6,907 nt of DNA from an uncultured Collinsella sp. (lineage in GTDB: Bacteria; Actinomycetota; Coriobacteriia; Coriobacteriales; Coriobacteriaceae), in the NCBI GenBank assembly GCA_900549535.1, contig UROR01000109.1, positions 1-6,907 on the forward strand. The letters run 5' to 3'. Below, piece by piece: positions 1 to 5,967 of this stretch. A model generated the notes under the pieces. It did not search any database. It was not told the origin of the DNA and worked only from the letters and a program-made list of their open reading frames with translations. How positions within the stretch are numbered: position 1 is the first letter of the stretch; every line of letters begins with the position of its first letter. A program made the position numbers and the translations under genes.

Positions 1-3
1 CAT
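1..3 (-). CDS. Start codon of a minus-strand gene leaving the window
   Basis: Only the initiation codon is visible: CAT at the left edge reads ATG on the minus strand. The support is a good ribosome binding site, AGGAG on the minus strand (complement of 11-15), seven bases before the ATG. The gene would lie downstream of the alcohol dehydrogenase, in the same direction, after a 107-base gap. It could be co-transcribed with the dehydrogenase or have its own control through the inverted repeat at 26-80. Nothing of the product can be seen, so no function is proposed. Confidence 0.55.
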
Positions 4-9
4 TCGAAT

Positions 10-22
10 TCTCCTAAGGAGA
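10..22. promoter_or_regulatory. Palindrome over the left-edge ribosome binding site
   Basis: TCTCCT-A-AGGAGA is a perfect 6-base inverted repeat around one central base. Its minus-strand AGGAGA arm is the Shine-Dalgarno sequence of the gene starting at 3. With a one-base centre it cannot fold on itself as a tight hairpin, so any effect on translation would need a wider fold. The symmetry may be chance arising from a purine-rich ribosome binding site. Confidence 0.35.
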
Positions 23-25
23 TAA

Positions 26-80
26 TCTCGATCTGTAACAGTCACTCGGCAAAAACGGCTGCAGATGTTACAGATTGAGA
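26..80. repeat. Long inverted repeat (15-base arms, 25-base spacer)
   Basis: The arms are 26-40 and 66-80. They include the perfectly complementary 10-mers ATCTGTAACA (31-40) and TGTTACAGAT (66-75), a G/T wobble at 30/76, and four further pairs (26-29 with 77-80). The spacer is 41-65. Each arm contains a small symmetric element, TGTAACA at 34-40 and TGTTACA at 66-72 (TGTWACA), with centres 32 bases apart, about three DNA turns. It lies between the dehydrogenase stop and the next minus-strand start. As DNA it looks like a paired operator. As RNA it could form a long-armed hairpin ending about ten bases before the ribosome binding site. No T-run follows in either direction, so a simple terminator is unlikely. 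The binding factor is unknown. Confidence 0.6.
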
Positions 81-110
81 CGAACCGCCAAAGTGTCCCC
101 TTTGTGGTGG

Positions 111-1313
111 TTAGCGGTAGCTTAGCTTGAGAATTTCGACGACGTCGGGGTCGGTCAGCGTCACGGGGTCGTGGCTGAACAGGACGCCGTTGGTCGTCAG
201 AGCGTTGTGCGCGATGGCCGGCAGCTCTTCGACCGTAATCCCCCACTCACTCATGGCGAGGTCGGCCACATGGCAAGCCTCCATCAGGCGCGTGAGCTCA
301 ATCACAAAATCGTGCGGATCATCCGCGGCGGCATTGCCCATCAGACGCGCCATGTCGATATAGCGCTCTGGTGCAACACCGTGATCGATCATCCACGTGT
401 GGTAGGCACGGGCGATCATGATGAGGCCGGCGCCGTGCGGCAGGTCGTGATGATGCGCGCTCATGCCATGTTCAAGACCATGCGAGCCCGTGGTGCCCGA
501 GGCATCCATGGCATAGCCGCCGAGCGTGTTGGCAAACGCAAGGCTCGAGCGCGCCTCCAGGTCATCGCCATTATTGATGCACGTAGGCAGCGCCGCGGCG
601 GCTCGGCGGATGCCTTCGCGGCAAACCATGTCACCCATGGGCGTGTTGGTATTTGAGATGTAGCACTCAACGCAATGGAACAGAGCGTCGAATCCCTGAT
701 AGGCGGTCAGACGCGCCGGGACGCTCACCATGAGCTCGGGATCAACGATCGAAAGTACCGGGAACAGGCGCGGATCGCCCAGGCGAAGCTTCTCGTCATT
801 GTCCTCGCAGGACAGGACACCGCCCGCATCGACCTCGGAGCCGGTACCCGCCGTGGTGGTTACGCAAACAAGCGGCAGCGGATCGTTGGGGATCGGCAGG
901 CCGAGCGCAGTACCGCCATTCACAAAATCCCAGATGTCACCAAGGCATTCGTTACCCTCGGCATCGGTATGCGGGTTGGCCGCCACCGCGCAGATGCCCT
1001 TGCTGCCGTCCATGACCGAGCCGCCGCCGAGCGCCAGGACAAAGTCGCAGCCATGGGTGCGCGCCATCCAGCCACCCGCATTGACGGTCTCGCGCAGGGG
1101 ATTGGGCTCAATGCGATCGAACAGCTCATGCGCCACGCCGGCGCGTTCGAGCTCGGCCTCCACGCGTCTCAGGTATCCAAAGCGCTTGGCCGAGTTGCCG
1201 CCGGTCGTAACGATGAGCGCTTTGGTGCCGGGCAGCTTCTGCGTGCCCAGCTCGCCCAACTTGCCCGCGCCAAACAGCACCTTGGTCGGTGCGAAAAACG
1301 AATAACCGTTCAT
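111..1313 (-). CDS. Iron-containing alcohol dehydrogenase
   Basis: A 400-residue protein of the group III (metal-dependent) alcohol dehydrogenase family, which interconverts alcohols and aldehydes with NAD(P)H in the cytoplasm; 400 residues is near the usual family length. The N-terminal nucleotide-binding domain carries GGGSVMD at 96-102 and TTTAGTGSE at 152-160. The C-terminal helical domain carries the expected metal ligands: Asp209 and His213 (DALFH), His282 (EHGM) and His293 (LPHGAG). All four are present, so it should be active. The start is chosen from AAGGAG (complement of 1321-1326) seven bases before the ATG. It is transcribed away from the ABC importer operon, and a further minus-strand gene starts 107 bases beyond its stop. 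The substrate cannot be read from sequence; butanol dehydrogenase, lactaldehyde reductase or general aldehyde reductase activity are all possible. A fermentative redox-balancing role is inference. Confidence 0.93.
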   Translation of the reverse strand: MNGYSFFAPTKVLFGAGKLGELGTQKLPGTKALIVTTGGNSAKRFGYLRRVEAELERAGVAHELFDRIEPNPLRETVNAGGWMARTHGCDFVLALGGGSVMDGSKGICAVAANPHTDAEGNECLGDIWDFVNGGTALGLPIPNDPLPLVCVTTTAGTGSEVDAGGVLSCEDNDEKLRLGDPRLFPVLSIVDPELMVSVPARLTAYQGFDALFHCVECYISNTNTPMGDMVCREGIRRAAAALPTCINNGDDLEARSSLAFANTLGGYAMDASGTTGSHGLEHGMSAHHHDLPHGAGLIMIARAYHTWMIDHGVAPERYIDMARLMGNAAADDPHDFVIELTRLMEACHVADLAMSEWGITVEELPAIAHNALTTNGVLFSHDPVTLTDPDVVEILKLSYR

Positions 1314-1352
1314 ACGCGATCTCCTTACTCATATATGTGTCGCGTTGCCGCC

Positions 1353-1358
1353 ATTATA
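1353..1358 (-). promoter_or_regulatory. Candidate -10 box for the alcohol dehydrogenase
   Basis: The minus strand reads TATAAT, a perfect -10 hexamer, 39 bases upstream of the dehydrogenase ATG. At the normal 16-18 base spacing I see no good -35 box; the sequence there is GC-rich and resembles GCGTGG. A short inverted repeat, GCCGC-GA-GCGGC (1365-1376), sits just upstream of the -10 box. A perfect -10 with a poor -35 fits a promoter that needs an activator, but this is inference. Confidence 0.5.
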
Positions 1359-1509
1359 GCGACCGCCGCGAGCGGCCACGCCGTCCGCAAAACGCTATCT
1401 CAGCTGTAATAATCGACGTTTGCCCAGATAAAACCTGCCAAAATAAACCTGTCCCTTTTTGGTAGGTAGAATTACCCATAAGGTAAGTATGTTTCTGAGT
1501 TATTTCGTG

Positions 1510-1539
1510 TTGACCCATTTGAGCGCGATAGGGTATAAC
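1510..1539 (+). promoter_or_regulatory. Promoter of the amino acid importer operon
   Basis: The -35 box TTGACC (1510-1515) and the -10 box TATAAC (1534-1539) each match the housekeeping sigma consensus at five of six positions, with an 18-base spacer. Transcription would start near 1546, giving a leader of roughly 37 bases before the binding-protein ATG at 1583. The leader has GAGAAAGG (1566-1573) as ribosome binding site. The GGTA/TACC cluster at 1461-1486 lies just upstream of the -35 box, a plausible place for a regulator. Confidence 0.7.
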
Positions 1540-1582
1540 TCTACTCAACCGCTAGGGATTTTATTGAGAAAGGTGTTCTACC

Positions 1583-2578
1583 ATGAGCAAGAACCTCTCC
1601 CAGCAGGTCGTTCTCGACCGCCGCGGCTTCGTTGCCGCCACCTTCGCAACCGTCGCCGGCCTTGGTCTTGCCGGCTGCTCTGACACCAGCGCCGAGGCCG
1701 ACAAGGGTTCCGCCGCCGGCTCTTCCAAGAGCTCCGAGGATACCGAAGCTTCCACCACGCTCGACGCTAAGGCATTCGACAAGCTCGTCGACAACGGCCC
1801 CAAGGCCGATGACGACGCCATCGCCGCCAGCACCTGGGCGACGGCCGTCAAGGACGCCGGCGTCTTTAAGATCGGTGGCGTTCAGACCTCCACGCTCTTC
1901 TCCCTCCTCAACGAGAAGGACGGTCAGACCCGCGGCTTCGATGCCGGCATCGCGCAGCTTCTGTCCAACTACATCCTGGGCGAGAACAAGGTCGAGATCA
2001 CCCAGGTGACCTCGGACACGCGCGAGTCCGTCCTGCAGAACGGCCAGGTCGATGCCGTCTTTGCCACCTACACCATCACTGACGAGCGCAAGAAGCTCGT
2101 CTCCTTCGCCGGCCCCTACTACTACACGCAGCAGGCCATCCTGGTGCTCGCCGATAACGACGACATCAAGAGCGTCGACGACCTGGCCGACAAGAACGTC
2201 GCCGTCCAGTCCGGCTCCAACGGCCCCGCCATCCTGGAGGAGTTCGCCCCCAAGGCCAGCCAACAGGAGTTCAAGACCGACGAGGAGGCCCGCCAGGCAC
2301 TCCAGCAGGGCCGCGTTGACGCCTACGTCATCGATAACAACATGCAGCAGAGCGCCCTGGTCCGCGAGCCCGGTAAGTACAAGATCGCCGGCAAGCCCTT
2401 CGGCAGCAAGGAGCCCTACGGCATCGGCCTGCCGCTCGATTCCGACGGCGTCGCCTTTGTCAACGACTTCCTTAAGAAGATCGAGGACGACGGTACCTGG
2501 ACCGAGCTGTGGCAGATCTGCATCGGCGACCGTACGGGCGACACCAATGTTCCCGAGCTGCCCGAGATCGGCGCCTAG
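1583..2578 (+). CDS. Tat-exported lipoprotein: amino acid ABC substrate-binding protein
   Basis: A 331-residue extracytoplasmic binding protein of the SBP_bac_3 (polar amino acid) family. The N-terminus has a twin-arginine motif, DRRGF (Arg13-Arg14), a hydrophobic stretch, and a lipobox LAGC with Cys32 as the lipidation site, so it should be folded before export and then anchored to the outer membrane face. Residues 33 to about 60 form a Ser/Ala/acid-rich linker. The ligand-binding domain runs from about 93 to 315, with GFD (118-120), ATYTITDERK (161-170) and FAGPYY (175-180), which resemble glutamate-binding proteins of the actinobacterial GluB type. Glutamate, or a related acidic/amide amino acid, is therefore the likeliest ligand; this is family inference. 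It is the first gene of the importer operon, separated from the permease by 138 bases holding a terminator-like hairpin. It ends in TAG. Confidence 0.93.
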   Translation: MSKNLSQQVVLDRRGFVAATFATVAGLGLAGCSDTSAEADKGSAAGSSKSSEDTEASTTLDAKAFDKLVDNGPKADDDAIAASTWATAVKDAGVFKIGGVQTSTLFSLLNEKDGQTRGFDAGIAQLLSNYILGENKVEITQVTSDTRESVLQNGQVDAVFATYTITDERKKLVSFAGPYYYTQQAILVLADNDDIKSVDDLADKNVAVQSGSNGPAILEEFAPKASQQEFKTDEEARQALQQGRVDAYVIDNNMQQSALVREPGKYKIAGKPFGSKEPYGIGLPLDSDGVAFVNDFLKKIEDDGTWTELWQICIGDRTGDTNVPELPEIGA

Positions 2579-2666
2579 GCAGCGAGCCTGGTAACGGCCG
2601 CAACGAAACCATATGGAAACGCATGATGCGCTTTATTGCGGTAAACTGTTTCCTCACTGAGTTGTC
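2579..2666. other. Gap between binding protein and hairpin, with small inverted repeats
   Basis: This non-coding stretch contains CCGCAA (2598-2603) paired with TTGCGG (2636-2641), the palindrome CCATATGG (2609-2616) and CGCAT-G-ATGCG (2620-2630) between them. They could form a modest folded 3' end on the binding-protein mRNA. I see no clear promoter and no gene. Confidence 0.4.
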
Positions 2667-2700
2667 GGGGCTTCCGTACACACGGGAGCCCCTTTCCTTA
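2667..2700 (+). terminator. Terminator-like or mRNA-stabilising hairpin inside the operon
   Basis: The arms GGGGCTTCCGT (2667-2677) and ACGGGAGCCCC (2682-2692) form an 11-pair stem (one T/G wobble at 2673/2686) around the loop ACAC. TTTCCTTA follows (2693-2700), a broken T-run. It lies 88 bases after the binding-protein stop and 13 bases before the permease ribosome binding site. In many binding-protein importers such a hairpin lets much more binding protein than membrane subunit be made, by partial termination or by protecting the upstream mRNA. That role here is inferred from position and structure. Confidence 0.75.
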
Positions 2701-2705
2701 TCGGC

Positions 2706-2712
2706 AGGAGGT
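2706..2712 (+). promoter_or_regulatory. Ribosome binding site of permease 1
   Basis: AGGAGGT, nearly the full anti-16S complement, sits four bases before the ATG at 2717. It fixes the original start of the interrupted permease gene and shows that the short open stretch before the amber codon is the true N-terminus, not chance. Confidence 0.85.
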
Positions 2713-2716
2713 CCGC

Positions 2717-3376
2717 ATGAGTCTCTCCGAGCTCTGGTCGCTCTATGGCCAGAACTATATCGACGCGCTGCTAGCAACCTGGGGCATGACGCTTGAGTCG
2801 TTTGCCATCGCCATGGTGCTGGCCGACGCCGTCACCGTGATGCGTGTGTAGCCGCTCAAGCCGCTGCGCGTCTTTGGCGACCTGTATGTCCAGGTCTTCC
2901 GCAACATCCCCGGCATCGCGCTGCTTATCATCGTCGTCTATGCGCTTCCGCCGCTCAAGGTCGTCCTGCCCTACCGCACCTGCGTTATCGTCGCCACGGT
3001 CCTTTTGGGCTCGGCCTTTGGTTCCGAGAACTTTATGAGCGGCATCAACACCGTCGGCGTCGGCCAGGTGGAAGCCGCCCGTTCGCTCGGCATGAGCTTC
3101 AGCCGTATCCTCGCCAAGATCGTGATTCCGCAGGCGCTGCGCTCGAGCGTATTGCCCATGACCAACCTCTTTATCGCCGTCATGCTCACCACCGCGCTCG
3201 GCAGCCAGGTGCCGCTTAAACCGCAGGAGCTCACCGGCGTGGTGAGCTACATCAACACGCGCTCGCTCGGCGGCGTCGTCGCGTTCTTTATCTCGGCACT
3301 CGGCTACCTGGGCACGGCCTTTGTGGTGAGCCACATTGGCAACTACATCGATAAGAAGGTGAGGATCCTCCGATGA
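2717..3376 (+). pseudogene. Amino acid ABC permease 1, interrupted by an in-frame amber stop
   Basis: Read through, this frame gives a 219-codon membrane permease of the HisM/GlnP family, close to the usual family length. The signature loop lies around 119-141 (VEAARSLGMSFSRILAKIV, then PQAL). Codon 45 (2849-2851) is TAG, in the cytoplasmic segment after the first membrane helix, where the protein reads MRV-stop-PLKPLRVF. The frame is open both before and after, so this is one base change rather than a frameshift. TCG (Ser) is a likely ancestor, since RVSP-type sequence suits this site. Asp37, a charge inside the predicted first helix (VLADAV), is also odd. The first in-frame start after the stop is TTG at 3005, which would lose the early helices. 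The gene ends with ATGA overlapping permease 2. A sequencing error, a recent inactivating mutation or suppressor readthrough could explain the stop. Confidence 0.9.
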
Positions 3377-4206
3377 GCAAGCATTCCTCCCCTGCACTTA
3401 CCATGCGCGATGCGCTCCACGAGGCTCCCGGCCCCAAGATGCGCGCCAAGATTCGCATCGGCACCGCTATCTCGCTCGTTGCCGTCGCCGTGCTCGTCGC
3501 CCTGGTACTGCAGCGCTTTTATGTGACCGGCCAGCTTTCGGTCCACTATTGGTATTTCTTTACGCACCTCACCACCTGGAAGTTCTTGCTTGCCGGCTTT
3601 GAGGGCACCGTTAAAGTCGCACTCACCGCTGGCGCCATCGCGCTGGTGCTGGGCCTAGCCCTTATGCTCGGCCGCACCAGCGACATTAAGCCGCTCCAGC
3701 TGGTTTGCCGTGTGCTCACCGATTTCTTCCGCGGTGTGCCGAGCCTGCTGTTTATCTACTTCTTCTTTTTGGTGCTGCCCCAGTACAAGATCTCGCTGCC
3801 GTCGTTTTGGATGCTCACGCTTCCCGTCGCGCTCGCTGCAGCCGGCGTGCTGGCCGAGATTTTCCGCGCCGGCGTCAATGCCGTGCCGCGCGGCCAGGTC
3901 GAGGCCGCCCAGGCGCTCGGTCTCTCCAAGGCCAAAATCACCTTTAAAATCGTGTTGCCGCAGGCTATTCGGTTTATCATTCCGTCGTTGATTTCGCAGC
4001 TTGTGGTCGTAGTCAAAGACACCACCGTCGCCTATGTGGTGAGCTACCCCGACCTCATGCAAAACGCCCGCGTGCTCATTACCAACTACGACGCCCTCGT
4101 GTCGGTCTACCTGGTAATCGCGGTCATCTACATCCTCATCAACGTCGCGATCAACAAGGCCGCTGTCTATGTTTCGCACAAGACCGGCGCGACCATCATC
4201 CGCTAA
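3373..4206 (+). CDS. Amino acid ABC transporter permease 2
   Basis: A 277-residue inner-membrane permease of the HisM/GlnP family that should pair with permease 1 to form the channel. It has a hydrophilic N-terminal tail of about 27 residues and hydrophobic segments near 28-48, 75-97, 120-138, 145-165, 200-220 and 240-262. The ATPase-contacting EAA loop is intact: EAA at 177-179, Gly183 and LPQA at 195-198. VKDT at 214-217 is typical of the family. Its ATG overlaps the permease 1 stop as ATGA, so translation is probably coupled. Its ribosome binding GAGG (3361-3364) lies inside the palindrome GAGGATCCTC (3361-3370). Because ribosomes stopping at the amber codon of permease 1 would not reach this junction, its own expression may be reduced. 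It resembles GluD-type subunits; the substrate is inferred from the binding protein. Confidence 0.93.
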   Translation: MSKHSSPALTMRDALHEAPGPKMRAKIRIGTAISLVAVAVLVALVLQRFYVTGQLSVHYWYFFTHLTTWKFLLAGFEGTVKVALTAGAIALVLGLALMLGRTSDIKPLQLVCRVLTDFFRGVPSLLFIYFFFLVLPQYKISLPSFWMLTLPVALAAAGVLAEIFRAGVNAVPRGQVEAAQALGLSKAKITFKIVLPQAIRFIIPSLISQLVVVVKDTTVAYVVSYPDLMQNARVLITNYDALVSVYLVIAVIYILINVAINKAAVYVSHKTGATIIR

Positions 4207-4242
4207 CGCTTTGCCATTTCGAGTCATAAGGAGCCGAGCACC

Positions 4243-5007
4243 ATGGCACAGAGCACCTCTTCCACCGGCAATCAGCCGCTGATCGAGCTCAGACACGTCG
4301 ATAAGCACTATGGCGATCTGCACGTCCTCAACGACATCAATCTCTCGGTCGACCGCGGCGAGGTCGTCGTTGTGATTGGACCCTCGGGCTCGGGCAAGTC
4401 GACCATGTGCCGCACCATCAACCGCCTGGAACCCATCGACTCGGGCGAGATCCTCATCGAGGGCGAGCCCCTGCCGCAGGAAGGCAAGGATCTTGCCCGC
4501 ATGCGTGCCGAGCTGGGCATGGTGTTTCAGCAGTTCAACCTGTTCGCACATATGACCGTCCTGCAGAACGTCATGCTGGGACCGGTCGACGTACTGGGTG
4601 TCTCCAAGGACGAGGCCCGCGAGCGCGCCATGGACCTGCTGGGCCGCGTGGGCGTTGCCGAGCAGGCCGATAAGGTGCCCGCACAGCTTTCGGGCGGCCA
4701 ACAGCAGCGCGTAGCCATCGCCCGCTCGCTTGCCATGCAACCCAAGGCCATGCTCTTTGACGAGCCCACGAGCGCCCTTGACCCCGAGATGATCAACGAG
4801 GTACTCGAGGTCATGGTCCGTCTGGCCCAGCAGGGCATGACGATGATCGTCATCACGCACGAGATGAACTTTGCCCGCCGCGTGGCCGACCGCGTCGTGT
4901 TTATGGCCGACGGCCAGATTGTGGAAACCGGCACGCCCGACGAGTTCTTCGACCACCCCCAGACCAAGCGCGCCCAGGACTTCCTCAACTCCATCAAGGG
5001 TCACTAA
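4243..5007 (+). CDS. Amino acid ABC transporter ATP-binding protein
   Basis: A 254-residue cytoplasmic ATPase of the GlnQ/HisP/GluA group that drives import. All motifs are intact: Walker A GPSGSGKST (46-54), Q-loop Gln96 in FQQFN, ABC signature LSGGQ (149-153), Walker B MLFDEP (170-175) with Glu174 as catalytic base, D-loop SALD (177-180) and switch His206. The length is normal for the group and there is no extra C-terminal regulatory domain. AAGGAG (4228-4233) lies nine bases before the ATG, and 36 bases separate it from permease 2. It is the last core gene of the importer. Such ATPases sometimes serve more than one permease pair, so it could stay useful even if permease 1 is dead. Confidence 0.95.
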   Translation: MAQSTSSTGNQPLIELRHVDKHYGDLHVLNDINLSVDRGEVVVVIGPSGSGKSTMCRTINRLEPIDSGEILIEGEPLPQEGKDLARMRAELGMVFQQFNLFAHMTVLQNVMLGPVDVLGVSKDEARERAMDLLGRVGVAEQADKVPAQLSGGQQQRVAIARSLAMQPKAMLFDEPTSALDPEMINEVLEVMVRLAQQGMTMIVITHEMNFARRVADRVVFMADGQIVETGTPDEFFDHPQTKRAQDFLNSIKGH

Positions 5008-5012
5008 CCCAA

Positions 5013-5027
5013 TTGCCACGCGGGCAA
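5013..5027 (+). other. Small inverted repeat after the ATPase gene
   Basis: TTGCC-ACGCG-GGCAA forms a 5-pair stem six bases after the ATPase stop. It has no T-run, so it is a weak terminator candidate at best. It may protect the mRNA end or be chance. If transcription passes it, the hydrolase gene belongs to the importer operon. Confidence 0.3.
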
Positions 5028-5094
5028 ATTCATCAGTAACGTTTGCTCCGCGCCACCCCTGTGCCATGTCCACCCGGATTCGAAAGCTACGCCC

Positions 5095-5904
5095 ATGATC
5101 GGAACCCGCACCTCATCGTCCTACACTCCGCACGTCGACGTCGATCCCGCCGACCGTCCGCTCATCCTGGTCGCACCACGCTGGGAAGAAGCGAAACCCT
5201 ATTTGAGCGAGACGCTCTCCCCCAACGAGGAGATTGCGAGCGTCTTTGTCGATGCCATCCTTGCCGCCGGCGGCCTGCCGCTGCAGATGTCCATCACCGA
5301 GGACATTGAGGTCATCCGTCATTACGTCGATATCGCCGACGGCATCGCCATTCCCGGCGGCCCCGATGTCAATCCCAAACGTTGGGGCGATGATCGACCC
5401 TACGACCCCACCCTCTGCTGCGAGATCCGCGATAGCTTTGAGTTTAAGCTGGTCGGCGAGGTGCTCCGCGCCAAAAAGCCGCTCTTTACCACCTGCCGCG
5501 GCACGCAGTTGCTCAATGTCGCCACCGGCGGCACCCTGTGCACGGACGTGCCAAGCCTGGGCGCGCGCGAGGGCCGCACGCAGTGGCGCCATACCCACGT
5601 GCTCAACGACCCCGTGCATCCCGTCGAGGTCGTGCCGGGCTCGTTGCTGGAGCGCGCGCTTGGCGGGCACAGGCTTATCCAGACCAACTCCGCACACCAC
5701 TGCTGCATCGATCGTCTGGGTAAAAGCACGCGCTTGGTCGCCAAGGCAACCGATGGCGTGCCCGAGTGCATCGAAGTCGAAGGCCAACCCTTCTGCCTGG
5801 GCGTGCAATGGCATCCCGAGTACACCTGGCAGACGCTCGAAACCGACTTTAACCTCTGGAAGTCGTTTGTCGAGGCGGCAGCCAAGGTCAAGCAGGCCCG
5901 CTAG
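5095..5904 (+). CDS. Gamma-glutamyl-GABA hydrolase family protein (peptidase C26)
   Basis: A 269-residue class I glutamine amidotransferase-like hydrolase, in the family of PuuD and gamma-glutamyl hydrolases, which cut gamma-glutamyl bonds to release glutamate. Visible features are GGPDVNP (88-94), the nucleophile elbow TTCRGTQ with Cys134, TNSAHH (197-202) and WHPE (239-242), giving the triad Cys134-His240-Glu242. There is no signal peptide, so it should be cytoplasmic. The ATG at 5095 has no strong ribosome binding site. The frame is open back to the ATPase stop, so an upstream non-ATG start (CTG 5059, TTG 5014) is possible, though homology begins near residue 21. It follows the ATPase by 87 bases on the same strand and is probably co-transcribed. 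A role in using gamma-glutamyl compounds for glutamate fits the neighbouring importer but is inference; the true substrate is unknown. Confidence 0.9.
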   Translation: MIGTRTSSSYTPHVDVDPADRPLILVAPRWEEAKPYLSETLSPNEEIASVFVDAILAAGGLPLQMSITEDIEVIRHYVDIADGIAIPGGPDVNPKRWGDDRPYDPTLCCEIRDSFEFKLVGEVLRAKKPLFTTCRGTQLLNVATGGTLCTDVPSLGAREGRTQWRHTHVLNDPVHPVEVVPGSLLERALGGHRLIQTNSAHHCCIDRLGKSTRLVAKATDGVPECIEVEGQPFCLGVQWHPEYTWQTLETDFNLWKSFVEAAAKVKQAR

Positions 5905-5925
5905 CACGCGAACCACAAAACAGAT

Positions 5926-5967
5926 AAGGGCGCCCCGCCGGCCACATGGTCCGGCGGGGCGCCCTTT
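5926..5967. terminator. Bidirectional terminator between convergent genes
   Basis: A perfect 16-pair stem, arms 5926-5941 and 5951-5966, encloses a 9-base loop CCACATGGT. The plus strand ends in CCCTTTC after the stem. The minus strand ends in CCCTTATCTGTTTTG. Both give short T-rich tails, so it can serve the hydrolase gene ending at 5904 and the minus-strand Hpt gene ending at 6010. The loop is also complementary to a downstream segment (5975-5985), described separately. Confidence 0.88.

Larger units (their letters stand above)
1314..1582. other. Divergent intergenic control region
   Basis: These 269 bases separate the minus-strand dehydrogenase from the plus-strand importer operon and hold a candidate promoter for each. 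Its middle is much more AT-rich than the genes. It contains a cluster of GGTA/TACC elements: GGTA at 1461-1464 and 1465-1468, TACC at 1473-1476 and GGTA at 1482-1485, including the inverted repeat TTACC-CATAA-GGTAA (1472-1486). It also contains two copies of AAACCTG (1431-1437 and 1445-1451), 14 bases apart. I see no convincing gene here; short open frames lack ribosome binding sites and recognisable products. Confidence 0.7.

Noticed and set aside
26..80. The inverted repeat as a rho-independent terminator of the dehydrogenase
   Set aside because: No T-run follows the stem on either strand and the spacer is 25 bases, too long for a typical terminator loop.
1459..1683. A small plus-strand frame running into the binding-protein gene
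   Set aside because: It spans the operon promoter, has no ribosome binding site, and enters the signal-peptide region in another frame.
2849..2851. Genome-wide reassignment of TAG to an amino acid
   Set aside because: TAG is the terminal stop of the binding protein, the hydrolase and the HD-GYP gene at sensible C-termini, so it works as a stop here.
3005..3376. A short separate permease gene starting at TTG 3005
   Set aside because: There is no ribosome binding site before it, the product would start inside the permease core, and conserved permease sequence continues upstream in the same frame. It is the 3' part of the interrupted gene.
3655..5073. A 472-codon open frame on the minus strand opposite permease 2 and the ATPase
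   Set aside because: It lies antisense to two genes with complete family motifs. The product is rich in His, Asp and Gly with no recognisable domain, as expected for a mirror frame in GC-rich DNA.
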